Assembly (NCBI GenBank): GCA_963682175.1
Contig: OY821784.1
Span: forward strand, 31,291,621-31,355,620
DNA: 64,000 nt
DNA from: Triglochin maritima
Lineage: Eukaryota; Streptophyta; Magnoliopsida; Alismatales; Juncaginaceae
Direction of reading: 5' to 3'
A program made the translations under genes and the position numbers. Below are positions 44,541 to 56,294 of the stretch, one piece after another (positions within the stretch are counted from its first letter, which is position 1; the number at the start of each line of letters is the position of its first letter). The notes beneath the pieces were generated by a model that saw only the letters and a list, made by a program, of their open reading frames with translations, ran no database searches and was not told the origin of the DNA.

Positions 44541-45647
44541 CAAGTCATCGCGTACATCATTGATCCTATTGCTGAAGCATAAGTAATATATATCATGTAC
44601 TCTAAGTCCTTACGTGATATCGCACGTTGAGACTCATTGAGTTGCACACCCATACTCATTTGCACATTGCCCTTTTTGGAATTGTTCATACTGAACCTCT
44701 CCACGACCTTGTCATTGTACGTACATTGACTTAGGCCAATGAGTCTACGAGGTCTATCTCTATATATCTTGATTTCCAATATGTACTGAGCCTCACCCAT
44801 GTCTTTCATCGAAAACGCAGATTTCAATTAACTTCTCGTTTGCTCTAACAAAGGAATATGATTTCCCATGAGTAGTATGTCATCGACATATAAGATCAAA
44901 AACACTACATGACTCTCACTGACCTTCTTGTATATACAAGGTTCTTCCTTACTTTGGATGAAGCCAATCTTCTGGACTTCTTTGCCAAAGCGTTTGTTCC
45001 AACTCCTCGATGCTTGCTTCAATCCATAAATGGATCGTCTAAACTTGCATACTTTCTCTCTATTGTTTGGATCTTCAAAAACTTGAGCTTGTACACATCC
45101 TCCTCCAAGTTCCCATTAAGGAACGCTGTTTTGACATCCATTTGCCATATTTCATAATCATGAAATGCGGCAATAATGAGCATAATCCGAATAGACTTGA
45201 ACATGGCAACCGGCGAAAAAGTTTCATCATAACCAATTCCTTGAATTTGAGTGAAACCCTTCGCTACATGCCTCACTTTGTAGGTTGTCAAGTTCCCATC
45301 CATGTCCATCTTCCTCTTAAAGACCCTTTTGTTTTGAACGGCTTTCTTTCCTTGAGGAAGGTCAACCAAGTCTCATACTTGATTGTCATACACGGATTGT
45401 ATTTCGGATTCCGTTTAGAGTCTTTTCTTTCCATGGCTTCTTGAAAGATCGAGGGATCATCGGTATCGAGTACCATGATATTGTGAAGTCCCAAATACAT
45501 ATCAGGCTTCTTTCTCTCCCTAGTTGACCTTCTAAGTTCTATTGGATTCTCGTGTACTTCCTGAATTTCTTCCACAATTTCTTTCGAAATTGGTTCATGT
45601 TCAATTGTTGAACGTACACTAGGTGGGGATGATTGAATTTCACTCAC
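44541..45647 (-). pseudogene. pol: C2 reverse transcriptase and RNase H start
   Basis: Minus-strand pieces in order: linker LRRSTRERKKPDMYLGLHNI, RT entry KRKMDMDGNLTTYKVRHVAK and GYDETFSPVAMFKSIR with WQMDVKTAFLNGNLEEDV, then MKQASRSWNKRFGKEVQKIG and YVDDILLMGN (YVDD at 44879-44890). DMGEAQYILEIKIYRDR and a truncated YASAIGSMMYAMTC follow before the solo LTR cuts it. The order and motifs are those of copia RT. Frameshifts and stops separate the pieces, so no enzyme is made. Confidence 0.85.
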
Positions 45648-45656
45648 AATTGCTTG

Positions 45657-46395
45657 TCAGGGTTGCTCTCTCATACTCCCACTAACCAAAGGAACCTCGG
45701 TTGGGCCTTCATGATCTTGAATTTTATCATTCAAATCATGATCTTGTAGAGTATCTTGAATTTCCTCAAACACAACTCTACTCCCACTACTTCTTATTGT
45801 TTCGATAAATTCATTCTCTAGGGATACGACATCCCTCTCGATAATCACCTGATTGGAGATTTTATACCACAAGTAGTACCCTATTGTCTCATGAGGATAA
45901 CCTATAAAGAAGTATTTATCTGCTTTTGGTTGAAGTTTGGTCGACATTAAATTTTTGACGTGGGCCTCACAACCCCAAATCTTGAGAAATTTGAGCTTGG
46001 GTATTTTACCACTCCAAAGCTCACATGGCATTTTCTCTACGGATTTGGACGGAACATTATTCAGTGTGTAAGCCGCAGATTGTAGTGCATAACTCCAAAA
46101 ATAAAGTGGTAATTCAGCTTGACTCATCATTGATCGAATCATGTCGAGTAATGTCCTATTTCTCCTTTCAGACACCCCATTCCACTGTGGTGTTCTCGTT
46201 GGAGTGAGGTGGTATAATACCACACTCCTTTAGGAACGAGTCGAACTTGGCACTTTAGTACTCACCTCCACGATAGGTTCGTAGAGATTTGATCTTCTTA
46301 TTGAGTTGGTTATCTACTTCATTCTTGAATTCCTTGAAATTGTCAAAGGATGTCTCTAATGATTAAAAATCAATAGGACCAAGAAGGTTAGCTTC
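45657..46395 (-). pseudogene. pol: C2 integrase, C-terminal half
   Basis: Contains TPQWNGVSERRNRTLLDMIR, the segment with the third catalytic Glu, and the C-terminal part with LKIWGCEAHVKN and the PKADKYFFIGYP motif. Upstream, the second catalytic region reads RTYRGGEY where RTDRGGEY is expected, so that Asp is lost. The first catalytic Asp region (HSDVCGP) is missing. The core was therefore shortened and mutated. It joins the zinc-binding pre-integrase piece upstream. Confidence 0.8.
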
Positions 46396-46888
46396 CTACA
46401 ATTTCTTGATGTGTTTTTCATTCATATGACCAAGGCGATAGTGCCATAAGATTGTATCATTCACGTGAGTTGTTTTAAGCCTTTCGTTATTGATGTTTAA
46501 AATTTGTCTATTATTGAATTCAAGCAAATAAAGTTCATTTGTTGTGAAAGCATTTGCATAGAAAATTCCATTCTTCGATATAGACATGCAAGAATTTGAA
46601 ATATATATTATAAAGTCATCCATATCTAAACACGATACGGATATAATATTCTTGCTAATCGAAGGTATATAATAGACATTCTTTAAACTTAAAATTAAAC
46701 TATTAGATAATTGAAGATCCACGGACCCTTGTGCAATCGCAGTGACACTTGCACTATTTCCGACCTTCAAAATTATCTCTTCTCTTGCGAGGTCCTTCCT
46801 ATCCTTTAGTAGTTGCACATTGGAAACCATGTGAGTACAAGATCCGGTATCTAATGCCCAATCATGGACAGAGTTGGCTAAATTTATT
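46396..46888 (-). pseudogene. pol: C2 protease and pre-integrase
   Basis: The open frame reaches up to 46947 on the minus strand and overlaps the gag frame. It has the intact copia protease active site ALDTGSCTHM, then GNSASVTAIAQGSVDL and VYYIPSISKNIISV, and a pre-integrase HYRLGHMNEKHIKKL. The protease motif here is better kept than in the much younger C1, where its Asp is Val. Confidence 0.8.
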
Positions 46889-47564
46889 TCAATAACAAAT
46901 ATACCTATAGCCTTTAGCTTTACCTTTCGTGATCTTTTTGCTTCCACTATGCACGTCTAGGATATTCTTGTCCCTACCATTGCCCATATCAACTTCAGCC
47001 ATTTTGAGAGCATTATGAAGCTCCTCAAGACTCACCCCTTTCTCACGCACATGGTAATGCATGATAAAATCCTTGTAGGATGGGGCTAGAGAGCCAAGAA
47101 TCAAATCTTTCGCAATGTCACTCGGCATCGGGGAAGAGACCTTTTCTAACTTCTCAAGATATCCTTGCATCGTTGGAAAATGCATGGACACAGATGTTCC
47201 CTCCGCCATGTGGCACCTTGTGAGTGCTATGGTGGTCTTGAAGTGTTCCTTTCGGGCACTATCCATAAACATCTTTGTGAGAGCTTCTATGGTCTTCTTG
47301 GGTTTTGAGTCCAAGTATTTTGCTTGAAGTGAGTCACCCATGGAGGCCAATATTAGACCGTGAACCTAGTTGTCTTGGTCTTTCCACTTTGCTGCAACCT
47401 CTTTCTCAGCATCAGTTGCCTTCTTCACCATCCAAAATATGAGATCGTTTTTCAAACTTCAACACGATGTTAAGTTTGAGTTGCCAGCTTATGACGTTGG
47501 ACTCATCATTTGCCAATGGATGTTTTTCAATCATAAATCGCACAATAAGTTGAATGTTCGACAT
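46889..47564 (-). pseudogene. gag: C2 Gag remnant
   Basis: Starts at ATG 47564 on the minus strand (MSNIQLIVRFMIEK). A frameshift falls after ILDGE and a stop before the ASMGDSLQAKYLDSKPKKT segment (from 47350). The rest, including LTRCHMAEGTSVSMHFPTMQ and KGVSLEELHNALKMAEVDMG, matches C1 Gag. The region with the zinc knuckle appears deleted: the frame passes directly from DVHSGSKKITKGKAK into the protease part. Confidence 0.8.
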
Positions 47565-48533
47565 TTCTACAAATAATTTATATGGGATTTAATGTCAATT
47601 ATATGTTTATAAAAATCTATACCGCAAATAAATATGTCCATAAATGAAGTAATACAAGACCCTATCATTTATAACATAGACTAGCTAAGGGTTATCGAAT
47701 ATGTCACAAATTCAAGGGAAGAAATATTTTCTAATCATAACCATTTTGAAAATTTACAAACTTTTGCGTTTTTCAAACTCTTATGATTCTCGTCGTTTCA
47801 ATTAAGAGAGAATTGGACCAATCCTCCTAAGAAAAACTCCATTTCTCAAAACCGAGCGAGGGCTCCGGGTTTTGTTAAAAAAACTTATTTCATTTGATAT
47901 GAGATACGATTGTCCATTGTATTCACCAACAAATACACTTAGTGTTCACTAAGGGTGAAACTCACTTCATGTACTTATTCATGGCACAACAATGAATATC
48001 CTTATATCTCCCACTATTTCCAAAGATGGAGGAAGTTATCTCCCGCTAAGGGCGAGCAGAATGTCCCTCGATCGATGGCTTCTAGTGGATGAAATAAGAA
48101 AGAAAGAACTTATTAATTTATAGTTTGGACAATTAAACAATTTACATGTGATTTTAGAATTTAGGTGGTCATGCAAGCATACATTCATACCTATCCTAAT
48201 CACATTCAATCACATACATGTCAAGCACACAAACATAAAATAAATCCATTCACACATTGGTGTGAGTTTATATGTTCTCGTGTCCTCGGCCTTCGCGCCT
48301 TCTTCTTGCACCACGGATGTAAATATTACAAAATATAAACATGCATCTCTCAATTTGAAACTAAATTGTCTAGAACAGGTCCTACATATAAAAGTCCTCT
48401 CATATGCATGCATATAAAAGAAATGGCTTTTACATATACATAAGTCCTTGTGATTTATAATAATAACAACAACAATGAGATACACATATCATTCATTCAG
48501 ATATGACTTTGATTGGAACATATAAACTCACTT

Positions 48534-49281
48534 TTTTTTGGCACGGAAAAGGGAGGTTTCCCTCCAAAATTTCATTAGTAATTGTAAAAGTAAGTATATA
48601 CACTGTAATATATACATACAACTAAAAGAAGTGCAGCTAAGTAATGCGTAAAGAAACGACATAGAAAGAAAACAATGGCTTAGAAGCCACAGTAGCTCAG
48701 CCCAAGTGTCGGCTGTAGAGTAGTGGTCCCTAAATCCCCTTCTAAGCACCACTCTACGGCCCTAAACAGAGCATTTACCGAGCACTCGTCTTACTAGTAC
48801 ATCAGTCGCAGCAACATGCATCATAGGGGTTGATGCTATAGCCAAAGCCTCTCAAATTTGCAAAATTCAGGATCTTCAGTAGCCTTCTTAATCAACGATC
48901 CACAGACTTGCATAACCCGCGCAACAACAATGCAAATATCCCTATGTCCTCTCTTCTCACCACCAAAACTTCGTGAGTTCCGTTCTGCCCATAGTTCATG
49001 CACCGTGGCTACAACAACAATTCATACCCAAGCCTTTGTAACTCTTGTCTGATTTACAAGTGCCCGGTCAAGACGTGCAATCTCAGCTTCAACTGTATCT
49101 TCACAATTGGCTGCAATTTGCAACCTAAAATAGATGTCCACCCAAACTCGTCTTGCAAATTCACAACCAAGAAAAACATGGCCATTGGTCTCATCCTCGC
49201 GTTGACATAGAGGGAAGTCTTGGCAGCCTACAATCTTCAGATTACCTTCCACATCAGGTCATGGGTCAGGAGACGACCACA
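48534..49281 (-). mobile_element. 5'-truncated L1-type LINE fragment
   Basis: Flanked by a 17-bp perfect duplicate, with a short poly(T) on the plus strand at its left end, i.e. a poly(A) tail on the minus strand. These are the marks of target-primed reverse transcription. It holds a zf-RVT remnant (next entry). Confidence 0.8.
49022..49252 (-). pseudogene. LINE zf-RVT domain fragment
   Basis: A 76-residue frame with FPLCQREDETNGHVFLGCEF and ARRVW. This is the Cys-x2-Cys...His...Cys pattern of the reverse-transcriptase zinc-binding domain found near the C-terminus of plant L1-type ORF2. Nothing of the RT core is left, which fits 5' truncation on insertion. Nonfunctional. Confidence 0.7.
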
Positions 49282-49718
49282 AACATATAAACTCACTTAT
49301 TCCTCCAAAACCAAACAAGTGCAACAATATGTACATATACTATTTTACATTATTTAGTTGATCCTTCATCTCTCAATTAAATAATTCAAAATCATTTGAA
49401 ATCCTTTAAAATGATTCAAGCATCCATAGTTCAAGATATTAAAAATATTTGAACCGAAGTTTATCTAAATTTCCAAGAACACTTCAAGGAAAAATAAACT
49501 TATTTGTTCCTTTTTGTTTTGTTGATTCCAAATAAAATAATCATTTAAAATAACCAATATTTTATTAAATTAGACATCAGTCTAAAACTTGATTTTAAGA
49601 ATCATTTGACATATTTTTAAACATTTAAAACTTTCAAAAGAAAAATTAAAATCAAAATCAACAAAACATTCATATTTTCCCGATTTCTTTGTTTAGGGTT
49701 TAATATATTTTCTTAGTG

Positions 49719-51294
49719 ATCCCTTGTTAATAGCTTCTCTCATCCAATCATATTTCGACACGTAATCATCCCTTAGCTTCCTTTGACCCAATTGGAACAA
49801 TTCCACTCATGATTAAAGAAATTTTCTTATTAATACAAGCAAAAACGTGCAGAATCTGTCGACCGAAATTAACAATCGGTCGACCGATCGATTGTAACAT
49901 TGACACTTTTGGTTGGACTGTGCTCTTAGTCGGTCGACCGAATTTCTACCAAGAAAGCTCCTGATAATTCCGGTTGAACTACGACCCGCACCGGTCGACC
50001 GTTCAACAATCGGAAAAGTCCTGTAATTTTTGGTCGAACCATGCATCCAACCGATCGACCATTTCCGAATTTAAATTTTACTGTTAAATTCGGTTGACGG
50101 GTCCAAACAAAACGTTATACCGTTTTGCACTGGTTTTGCCTTTATTCAATTTTGGATTAATATCCAACAAAATCTTATCTTTGGGTTTTACCAAATTTAT
50201 ATTTTATAATGTTTAGGATCACATTATACTATGTAATATATTATCATATATAATGTCAAAGATTATACCCCATAATATATTTACATCTCATATAAATTTA
50301 TTAATTCTAACCATGTTGCAATTACGACATATTTGATTTTAATATTTTAATACATGTATTGCAATACATCATATAAAATTTAAAATCAAATTCCTTATTA
50401 CCTAGTTCTGTGGTGTGACCTATAGGAGGATCTAAGTTATATTGGCAATGATATAAAACATATTATATCATAAACTATAAGGGGTATCTAGCTACACGTT
50501 ATAGTTACCCAAATAACAAAGATGTTTTGCTCACTCGAACTAAACACGATCCATTTAGTGATATGTAATATCACTTGTGTCTATCTCTTGCCTCATGATA
50601 TTGAGAATTATTATACAAAGTAGAATTGTATCATCTTTGTAATATATATTCATTTCTTAATCTCTCAAGCTAATTATAAATATGTAACTATACACCAGTT
50701 ACATTGTGCACATTATAATTTTATTTTATCAAGGGGCCCAACAATATCATCACTAAAGTCAAGAGGGGCAATGATTATCTTTTGACATATCAATTTTTCT
50801 ATCACAAGTTATGTATAACCAACTAATACATTTATCACTATACTCATTGATAGCTTTTAATAATAATCAAATCATACACTCCTTATGTGAAAAGATATAA
50901 GTCTCATATTTAGGATTCAAAGACACAACGAAACATTAATGATACAAACACAATTCCATAATGTTTCATTTGTTTGGTCAATTCAATATATGAAAGAAAC
51001 ATTTTCTATTTCATATACTCATGTTGTTAAATATTTATAGAGCTACAATATCTCACTTAACCAACATTATAATCTTATCTCGGTGATTAATGTTCCATGT
51101 TAATCACCATGATTGTGAATTACTTTTGATTTATGTAAACCATTACCTTTTAGACCTCTACGGTTAAGGATCAAAAGTTTCTTCCTTAACTCTTCCAAAA
51201 GACGAATACAATAATGAAGGAACAAAATGTTCAATACATTCAATTCATAATAAAAGACACATAAAAGTAAAACTTTTAGAACACATCCCTTTTA
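49719..51294 (-). repeat. C2 5' LTR, truncated
   Basis: Reverse complement of the C1-type LTR from its outer end (plus-strand 51294) inward. Degenerate palindromes lie at about 49857-50120. About 450 bases of the R/U5 end, with the TATA box, are missing at 49719. Confidence 0.78.
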
Positions 51295-51574
51295 GGATTC
51301 TCCTGTTCCAACGTAGAATACCTTTATTTTCCGGCAGTGATATACTTCCATTCTACCCTCTCTCATCCCTCCTTCCTCTTCCCTCTCCCCAAACTATATT
51401 ATCTATCCCTGCATGAGTAGAATCTTCAGGGTAGGGTCATCTCTAAGCTAATACGAACGCCCCCTCGACGATGACATCAAACTCGAGAGGGCATCTCCGG
51501 GATTCGTAGTTTTTGTAGACGGTGATAGATATGGGAGGACGAGATCGGTTGGTGGCGAGCTCAAAGATTGTGAG
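51295..51574 (+). other. Unclassified spacer
   Basis: Host-like DNA at the outer end of C2. No gene recognised. Confidence 0.35.
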
Positions 51575-52350
51575 GTGATTTTGGACACACTCTTGACACA
51601 TTATGGACACAATCTCAACGATTCTGCTAGAATGAGCCAGTTTAGAGTTTGTCCAGATTGTGTCCAAAATATGTCCAGAGTGTGTTCAGAACGTGTCCAG
51701 CAGCAAGTCCAATCGCAGATACGAGTTAGTTTAGAGTTTGTCCAGATTGTGTCCATAATGTGTCATGAGTGTGTCTAGAATGTGTCCAGCAGCCTGTCCA
51801 ATCGTGGACACGAGACAGTTTAAAGTTCACTGAGATTGTGTCCATAATGTGTCAAGAGTGTGTCCAGAACTGGCTCAGAATCTGCTGGACACATCTTGGA
51901 CAGAATCTGGACACATTCTGGATAAACTCTATACTAGCTTGTGTCCAGGATTGGACTGACTATTGAACACATTCTGGACACACATCCATTCTGGATACAT
52001 TATGGACACAATATGAACAAACTCTAAACTAGCTCGTGTCCAAGATTGGATTGGCTACTAGACACGTTCTTGACACATATCCATTCGTGTCCAGGGTGTG
52101 TTCAGAATGCGTCCAACAGTTAGTCCAGCACTGGACACGAGCCAATTCAATGTATGTCACGAGTGTGTCCAAACTTGGACACAAGCCAGTTTGAAGTGTG
52201 TTTAAAGTGTGTCCAAACCTGGACATGAACCAGTTCAGTAATGTGGGTCCAAAGTGTGTCCAAACATGGACACTACGTTGGTCTAATCCTGGACACGAGC
52301 CAATCTAGTATGTGTCCAGACCTGGACATCATCTAGTTTAGAGTATGTTT
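51575..52350 (+). repeat. GTGTCCA-rich tandem and inverted repeat
   Basis: Units of 89 bp start at 51639, 51728 and 51817 (each AGTTTARAGTT...). From about 51890 to 52080 related units appear in the opposite orientation (TAAACTCTA...TAGCTYGTGTCCA), followed by shorter GTGTCCAAACNTGGACA pieces. Open frames rich in CVQ here are by-products of the repeat. Confidence 0.7.
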
Positions 52351-52920
52351 AGCGTGTCCAGTCTTTTTTTTGGAAAACCACCTTATTTGCGGACAAAATA
52401 AACAACCATTAATGTAATTAAGGAATACAATAACGCTAATTTTTGGTAAAAAATAATTGAACGGAATCGTTTCAGATGGCATGAAAGGTCGGAACTCGGA
52501 GTACTATAAATAATAAACAAAAACATTGGAAACAATAAAGGAAATCATTGGAAACTTCAATGGGAAGAAGACAAAAATGAGTAATGGGGATCGTTACAAA
52601 TCGTGGTTCTGAGGGCGTATAAGCAAAAAAAATATTGGAAAATGTTCTGAACTACAAGGAGACGTACACTACGCGACCTACAAATATTATTTTCCAAAAA
52701 TTTAAGATTGGATTGGTAGTAGCATGTGACACAATTACGAGGTCCCCTCCCCTCATTTAAAAGGCACTCAACTTTATGTGTGTTTTGTAAACAAGTGTTG
52801 TAACTCAATCTTTGTGAATAAGATAATCGCATATTGAGCAAACTTTGTGTTCATGTTTGTGATGGTGGGAGTGTTCTACTTAGCATTCTAGCCAAGTTGG
52901 GAGAGAGGGAAGAGACTGCC
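52351..52920 (+). other. Unclassified sequence, possible LINE tail
   Basis: Begins with TTTTTTTTGGAAAACC, reminiscent of an inverted LINE 3' end, but no duplicate or domain was found. The minus-strand frame at 52557-52841 is not recognised. Confidence 0.3.
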
Positions 52921-54288
52921 TGTTTAAACGTTTAAAATGTAGACCGCAAGTGCACGGCCGCGATGAAGCAGTGGCAAGTACGGGTCGATCCGTAGGGAGG
53001 CGAGTAGTCTCTGATTTGTCAGAAATCAAGTGGAAAATAATGGGAGAAATGATGTGATTATGCTAAAGCCAACTACACTAAACTAGTAAGTACGAAATAC
53101 GAAAGAAAGCAACGAAATATTGAGAATCAAGAAGAGAACCCCCTATGGGGTGGAGTGTGTGCACATATGAAGTGAAATAAGTGATGAATGATGCATGTAA
53201 GAATGTATGTGTGTGAGTCATGTGTGTCTTCATCCATAGGAAGTGTCTAAAGATGTGGCAAAACCTATCAATCCATTCACACAATGTATCGACAATTACT
53301 ACTTGATAAACATAAGATTAGTCTCAGTATGAGAAGTGTCTAAAGATATGACAAGACTCATAAAAAATATAAACTCATGTGAAGAACAAACGTAAGCATG
53401 GGATGTGTCTAAATGTTATGGCAAAACCCATCAAAACAAAGTTTCTTCAATCAATCAAGCAAGAAAACACAAATACAAACACATAACTAACACGTAGCAT
53501 ATTCAACAGGAAATTCCAGTCAATAAACATGAGAAAACTAGGCATGGGAAGTTTCTAAATCTTATGGCAAATCCCATCAAAATTCCCCAACATGTAGATG
53601 ATTAAAATACCCCCAATGAACATACAAAACATGCAAGTCTACACAACCAAAAATTTATCAAACATCCAAACTTCACAATATATATGAACATCATTTTCAT
53701 CCCCCAAAGGGGATGGATCTACTCACTACACATTATACTAGTAATTTTACTAAAGGAGAAAGGAGACATTCTAACTAATTTAGCCTAAGATCAAAGAAAC
53801 AAGACTAAGCTAAGCATGCATAAAAAAGAGACAATATGAGAACAAAACAATGAAAAGTTATTTTATTAAATGACTCACATTACTAGTAGCATTGTTCTCC
53901 ACCTTGAGTTTTTGCTCCAAGGCTTACTCCAAGTAGAGAGAATGCCACCAAGCAATGAGTGAATACAAAAGGAGAGGAAGAGTTCTATATATAGGCATGC
54001 AAAAAGGTAATCCAGGACAATAGCCAAGTATGGGACCAAAACGAATACCATAAATGGACTAAATACAACCTAATGCAACACCCGACCGAATCACGTGTAA
54101 TTTGCGACAAAATGTACCGCCAATTGGCGGTCTGGGATAGCCAATTGGCGATCTGGATGGGCTTGATCGGGTTGGGTTTCAGGTGGCTATATTTTGTCTT
54201 GATTTCTTGGTGTTTGATGAACCCGATTTGGTTGTTGATGGTTGGGCCCGGATTTAATTGCCAAAATACTCCTCATTAAGTTGTGGAG
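52921..54288 (-). repeat. Minus-strand family-B LTR, left part
   Basis: Reverse complement of an E4-type LTR from its TTTAAACA end (plus-strand TGTTTAAACG at 52921) to the E4 insertion. Palindrome CCGCCAATTGGCGG at 54117-54130. It continues at 63634. Confidence 0.85.
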
Positions 54289-56294
54289 TGATTGACATCA
54301 TTTCATGCATTCATTTGTGTCTTATATCCATTATCTTGAACCAAAACAATGTCACGTAATGAGTTTTATGTTTAAGTTTCAGGAATAACATGTTTGAGAG
54401 AAGAGACTAAAAAATAACATAAAAGCAAGAAAAAGGACTAAGTTGCAAGACTTATGGACTGCGGTGCTAGAGAGAAGGACCCGGATGTAAAAGCAAAAGG
54501 ACTAATGATGAAATCAATAAGCTCCACACAATTATGAGTATTTTGGCAATTAGATTTGGGCCCAAACATCTACAACCAAATCGGGTTCATCAAACATCAA
54601 TAAATCAAGCCAGAAACGAACCACCGAAATCCAGACTCAATCCAAAAAATCTGGACCGCCAAGACCTGGCAATCGTGTCGTGTTCGTGTACTTTCGTGTC
54701 AGACAGTTTCGTAATCGTGTCAGGATTTCGTGTTATCGTGTTAAGCACAATTTGAAGAAATTACATCATGTTTAGATTGAAAATATTTAAGTGACATGTT
54801 ATATTAATATTTTTCTATATAATTAACATATTAATTGACCATTATCAAGTAAAAAATAGTTAATTACCTAACAAAAGATGTTATTCGTGTCAGTTTCGTG
54901 TAAAAAACTAAAATATCGTGTAATCGTGTCGTGTTCGTGTCAAATCGTGTACTAATTATTTTATGTTTATTTATTCATAAATCATCATAATAAAGCATTT
55001 CAACCACACAAAAAATTTCGTGTCATGTCGTGTAAAAATCGTGTCACCATATCGTGTCGTGTTCGTGTCGTGTTATCGTGTCGTGTCAGAAATTGCCAGG
55101 CCTAGGCGCCAATTGACTGTCCCAGACCGCCAATTGGCGGTCCAAATTGGTCACGGTTGAGTCGGGTCGTGTATTATGTTGTTTTAGGTACATTTATAGT
55201 ATGCATTTAGTCCCACACCGGGGGATTGTCCCCATTTACCTTATTTCATGCCTATAAATAGAACTCTTCCTCCTCATTTGTATTCACCCATTCCTTGGTG
55301 GCATTCTCTCTACTTGGAGTAAGCCTAAGAGCAAAAACTCAAGGTGGAGAAGAATGCTACTAGTAATGTGAGTCATATAATAAAATAATTTTTCATCGTT
55401 TTGTTCTCATGTTGTCTCATTTTTATGCATGCTTAGCTTAGTCTTGTTTCTTTGATCTTAGATTAAATTAGTTAGAATGTCTCCTTTCTTATTTAGTTTA
55501 ATTTCTAGCATAATGTGTAGTGAGTAAATCCATCCCCTTTGGGGGGTGGAGATGATGTTCATATATATTGTGAAGTCTGGATATTTGATAAATTTTTGAT
55601 TCTATAGACTTGCATGTTTTGTATGTTCATTGGGGGTATTTTAATCATCTATATGTTGGGGAATTTTGATGGAATTTGTCATAAGATTTAGACACTTCTC
55701 ATTCCTAGTTTTCTCATGTTTATTGACTGAAATTTCCTGTTGAATATGCTACATGTTAGTTATGTGTTTGTATTGGTGTTTGCTTGCTTGATTGATTGAA
55801 GAAACTTTGTTTTGATGGGTTTTGCCGTAACATTTAGAAAGCTCTCATGCTTACGTTTGTTCTTCACATGACTTTAGGGTTTTTGATGAGTCTTGCCATA
55901 TCTTTAGACACTTCTCATGCTGAGCCTAATCTTATGATAATCAAGTAGTAATTGCCGATATATTGTGTGAATGGATTGATAGGTTTTGCCACATCTTTAG
56001 ACACTTCCTATGCATGACAACACACACACACAATACACACATATACATGCTTACATGCATCATTCATCACGAATTTCACTTCATATGTGCACACACTCCA
56101 CCCTTTAGGGGTTTCTCTTTATGATTTCCAATCTTTCGTGCTTTCTTTCGCATTTCGTACTTATTAGTTAGTATAGTTTAGCTTTAGCATAATCACATAT
56201 TTTCTCCCTTTATTTGCCACTTGATTTCTGACAAACCATAGGCTACTCACCTCCTTGTGGATCGACCCTACTTGTCACCGCTTCATCGCGGCCG
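54289..56294 (+). repeat. E4 5' LTR, with MITE and a terminal deletion
   Basis: Starts TGATTGACATCATTTCATGC. Without the 450-bp MITE plus duplicate it is about 45 bases shorter than the 3' LTR. Its end is fused to the primer site (GCGGCC-GTTGTCGGGGAGG). Palindrome at 55127-55140, GTCCCACACCG near 55210, TATAAATAG at 55253-55261. Confidence 0.87.
54662..55103 (+). mobile_element. hAT-like MITE (442 bp)
   Basis: Terminal inverted repeats AGACCTGGCAAT and ATTGCCAGGCCT (11 of 12 match), with many subterminal CGTGTCGTGTTCGTG repeats and no coding. An imperfect 8-bp duplicate: GACCGCCA (54654-54661) and AGGCGCCA (55104-55111). Absent from the 3' LTR at the same site (62397-62403). Confidence 0.75.

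Larger units (their letters stand above)
47565..49718 (-). other. C2 leader, interrupted by a LINE
   Basis: Noncoding leader homologous to that of C1 on the opposite strand. The duplicate AACATATAAACTCACTT at 48517-48533 and 49282-49298 marks the LINE insertion. No primer site is visible because the inner end of the 5' LTR is missing. Confidence 0.65.
36010..51294 (-). mobile_element. Decayed minus-strand copia element C2 with nested insertions
   Basis: Same family as C1 by protein and LTR sequence. On the minus strand: 5' LTR 51294-49719 (its inner end truncated), leader, gag, protease, integrase and RT pieces, and a 3' LTR in two parts (42808-42338 and 37110 to about 36010). It is interrupted by a gag-only element (37111-42337), a solo LTR (42999-44540) and a LINE fragment (48534-49281). 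Heavily mutated, so old. Confidence 0.82.

Noticed and set aside
36010..51294. C2 treated as an intact copia element
   Set aside because: Gag, integrase and RT are all frame-broken, both LTRs are truncated and three other elements interrupt it.
51575..51966. Frames rich in CVQ
   Set aside because: Products of the GTGTCCA-rich repeat; no start context or domain.
52557..52841. 94-residue minus-strand frame
   Set aside because: No similarity recognised, no supporting signals; chance frame is likelier.
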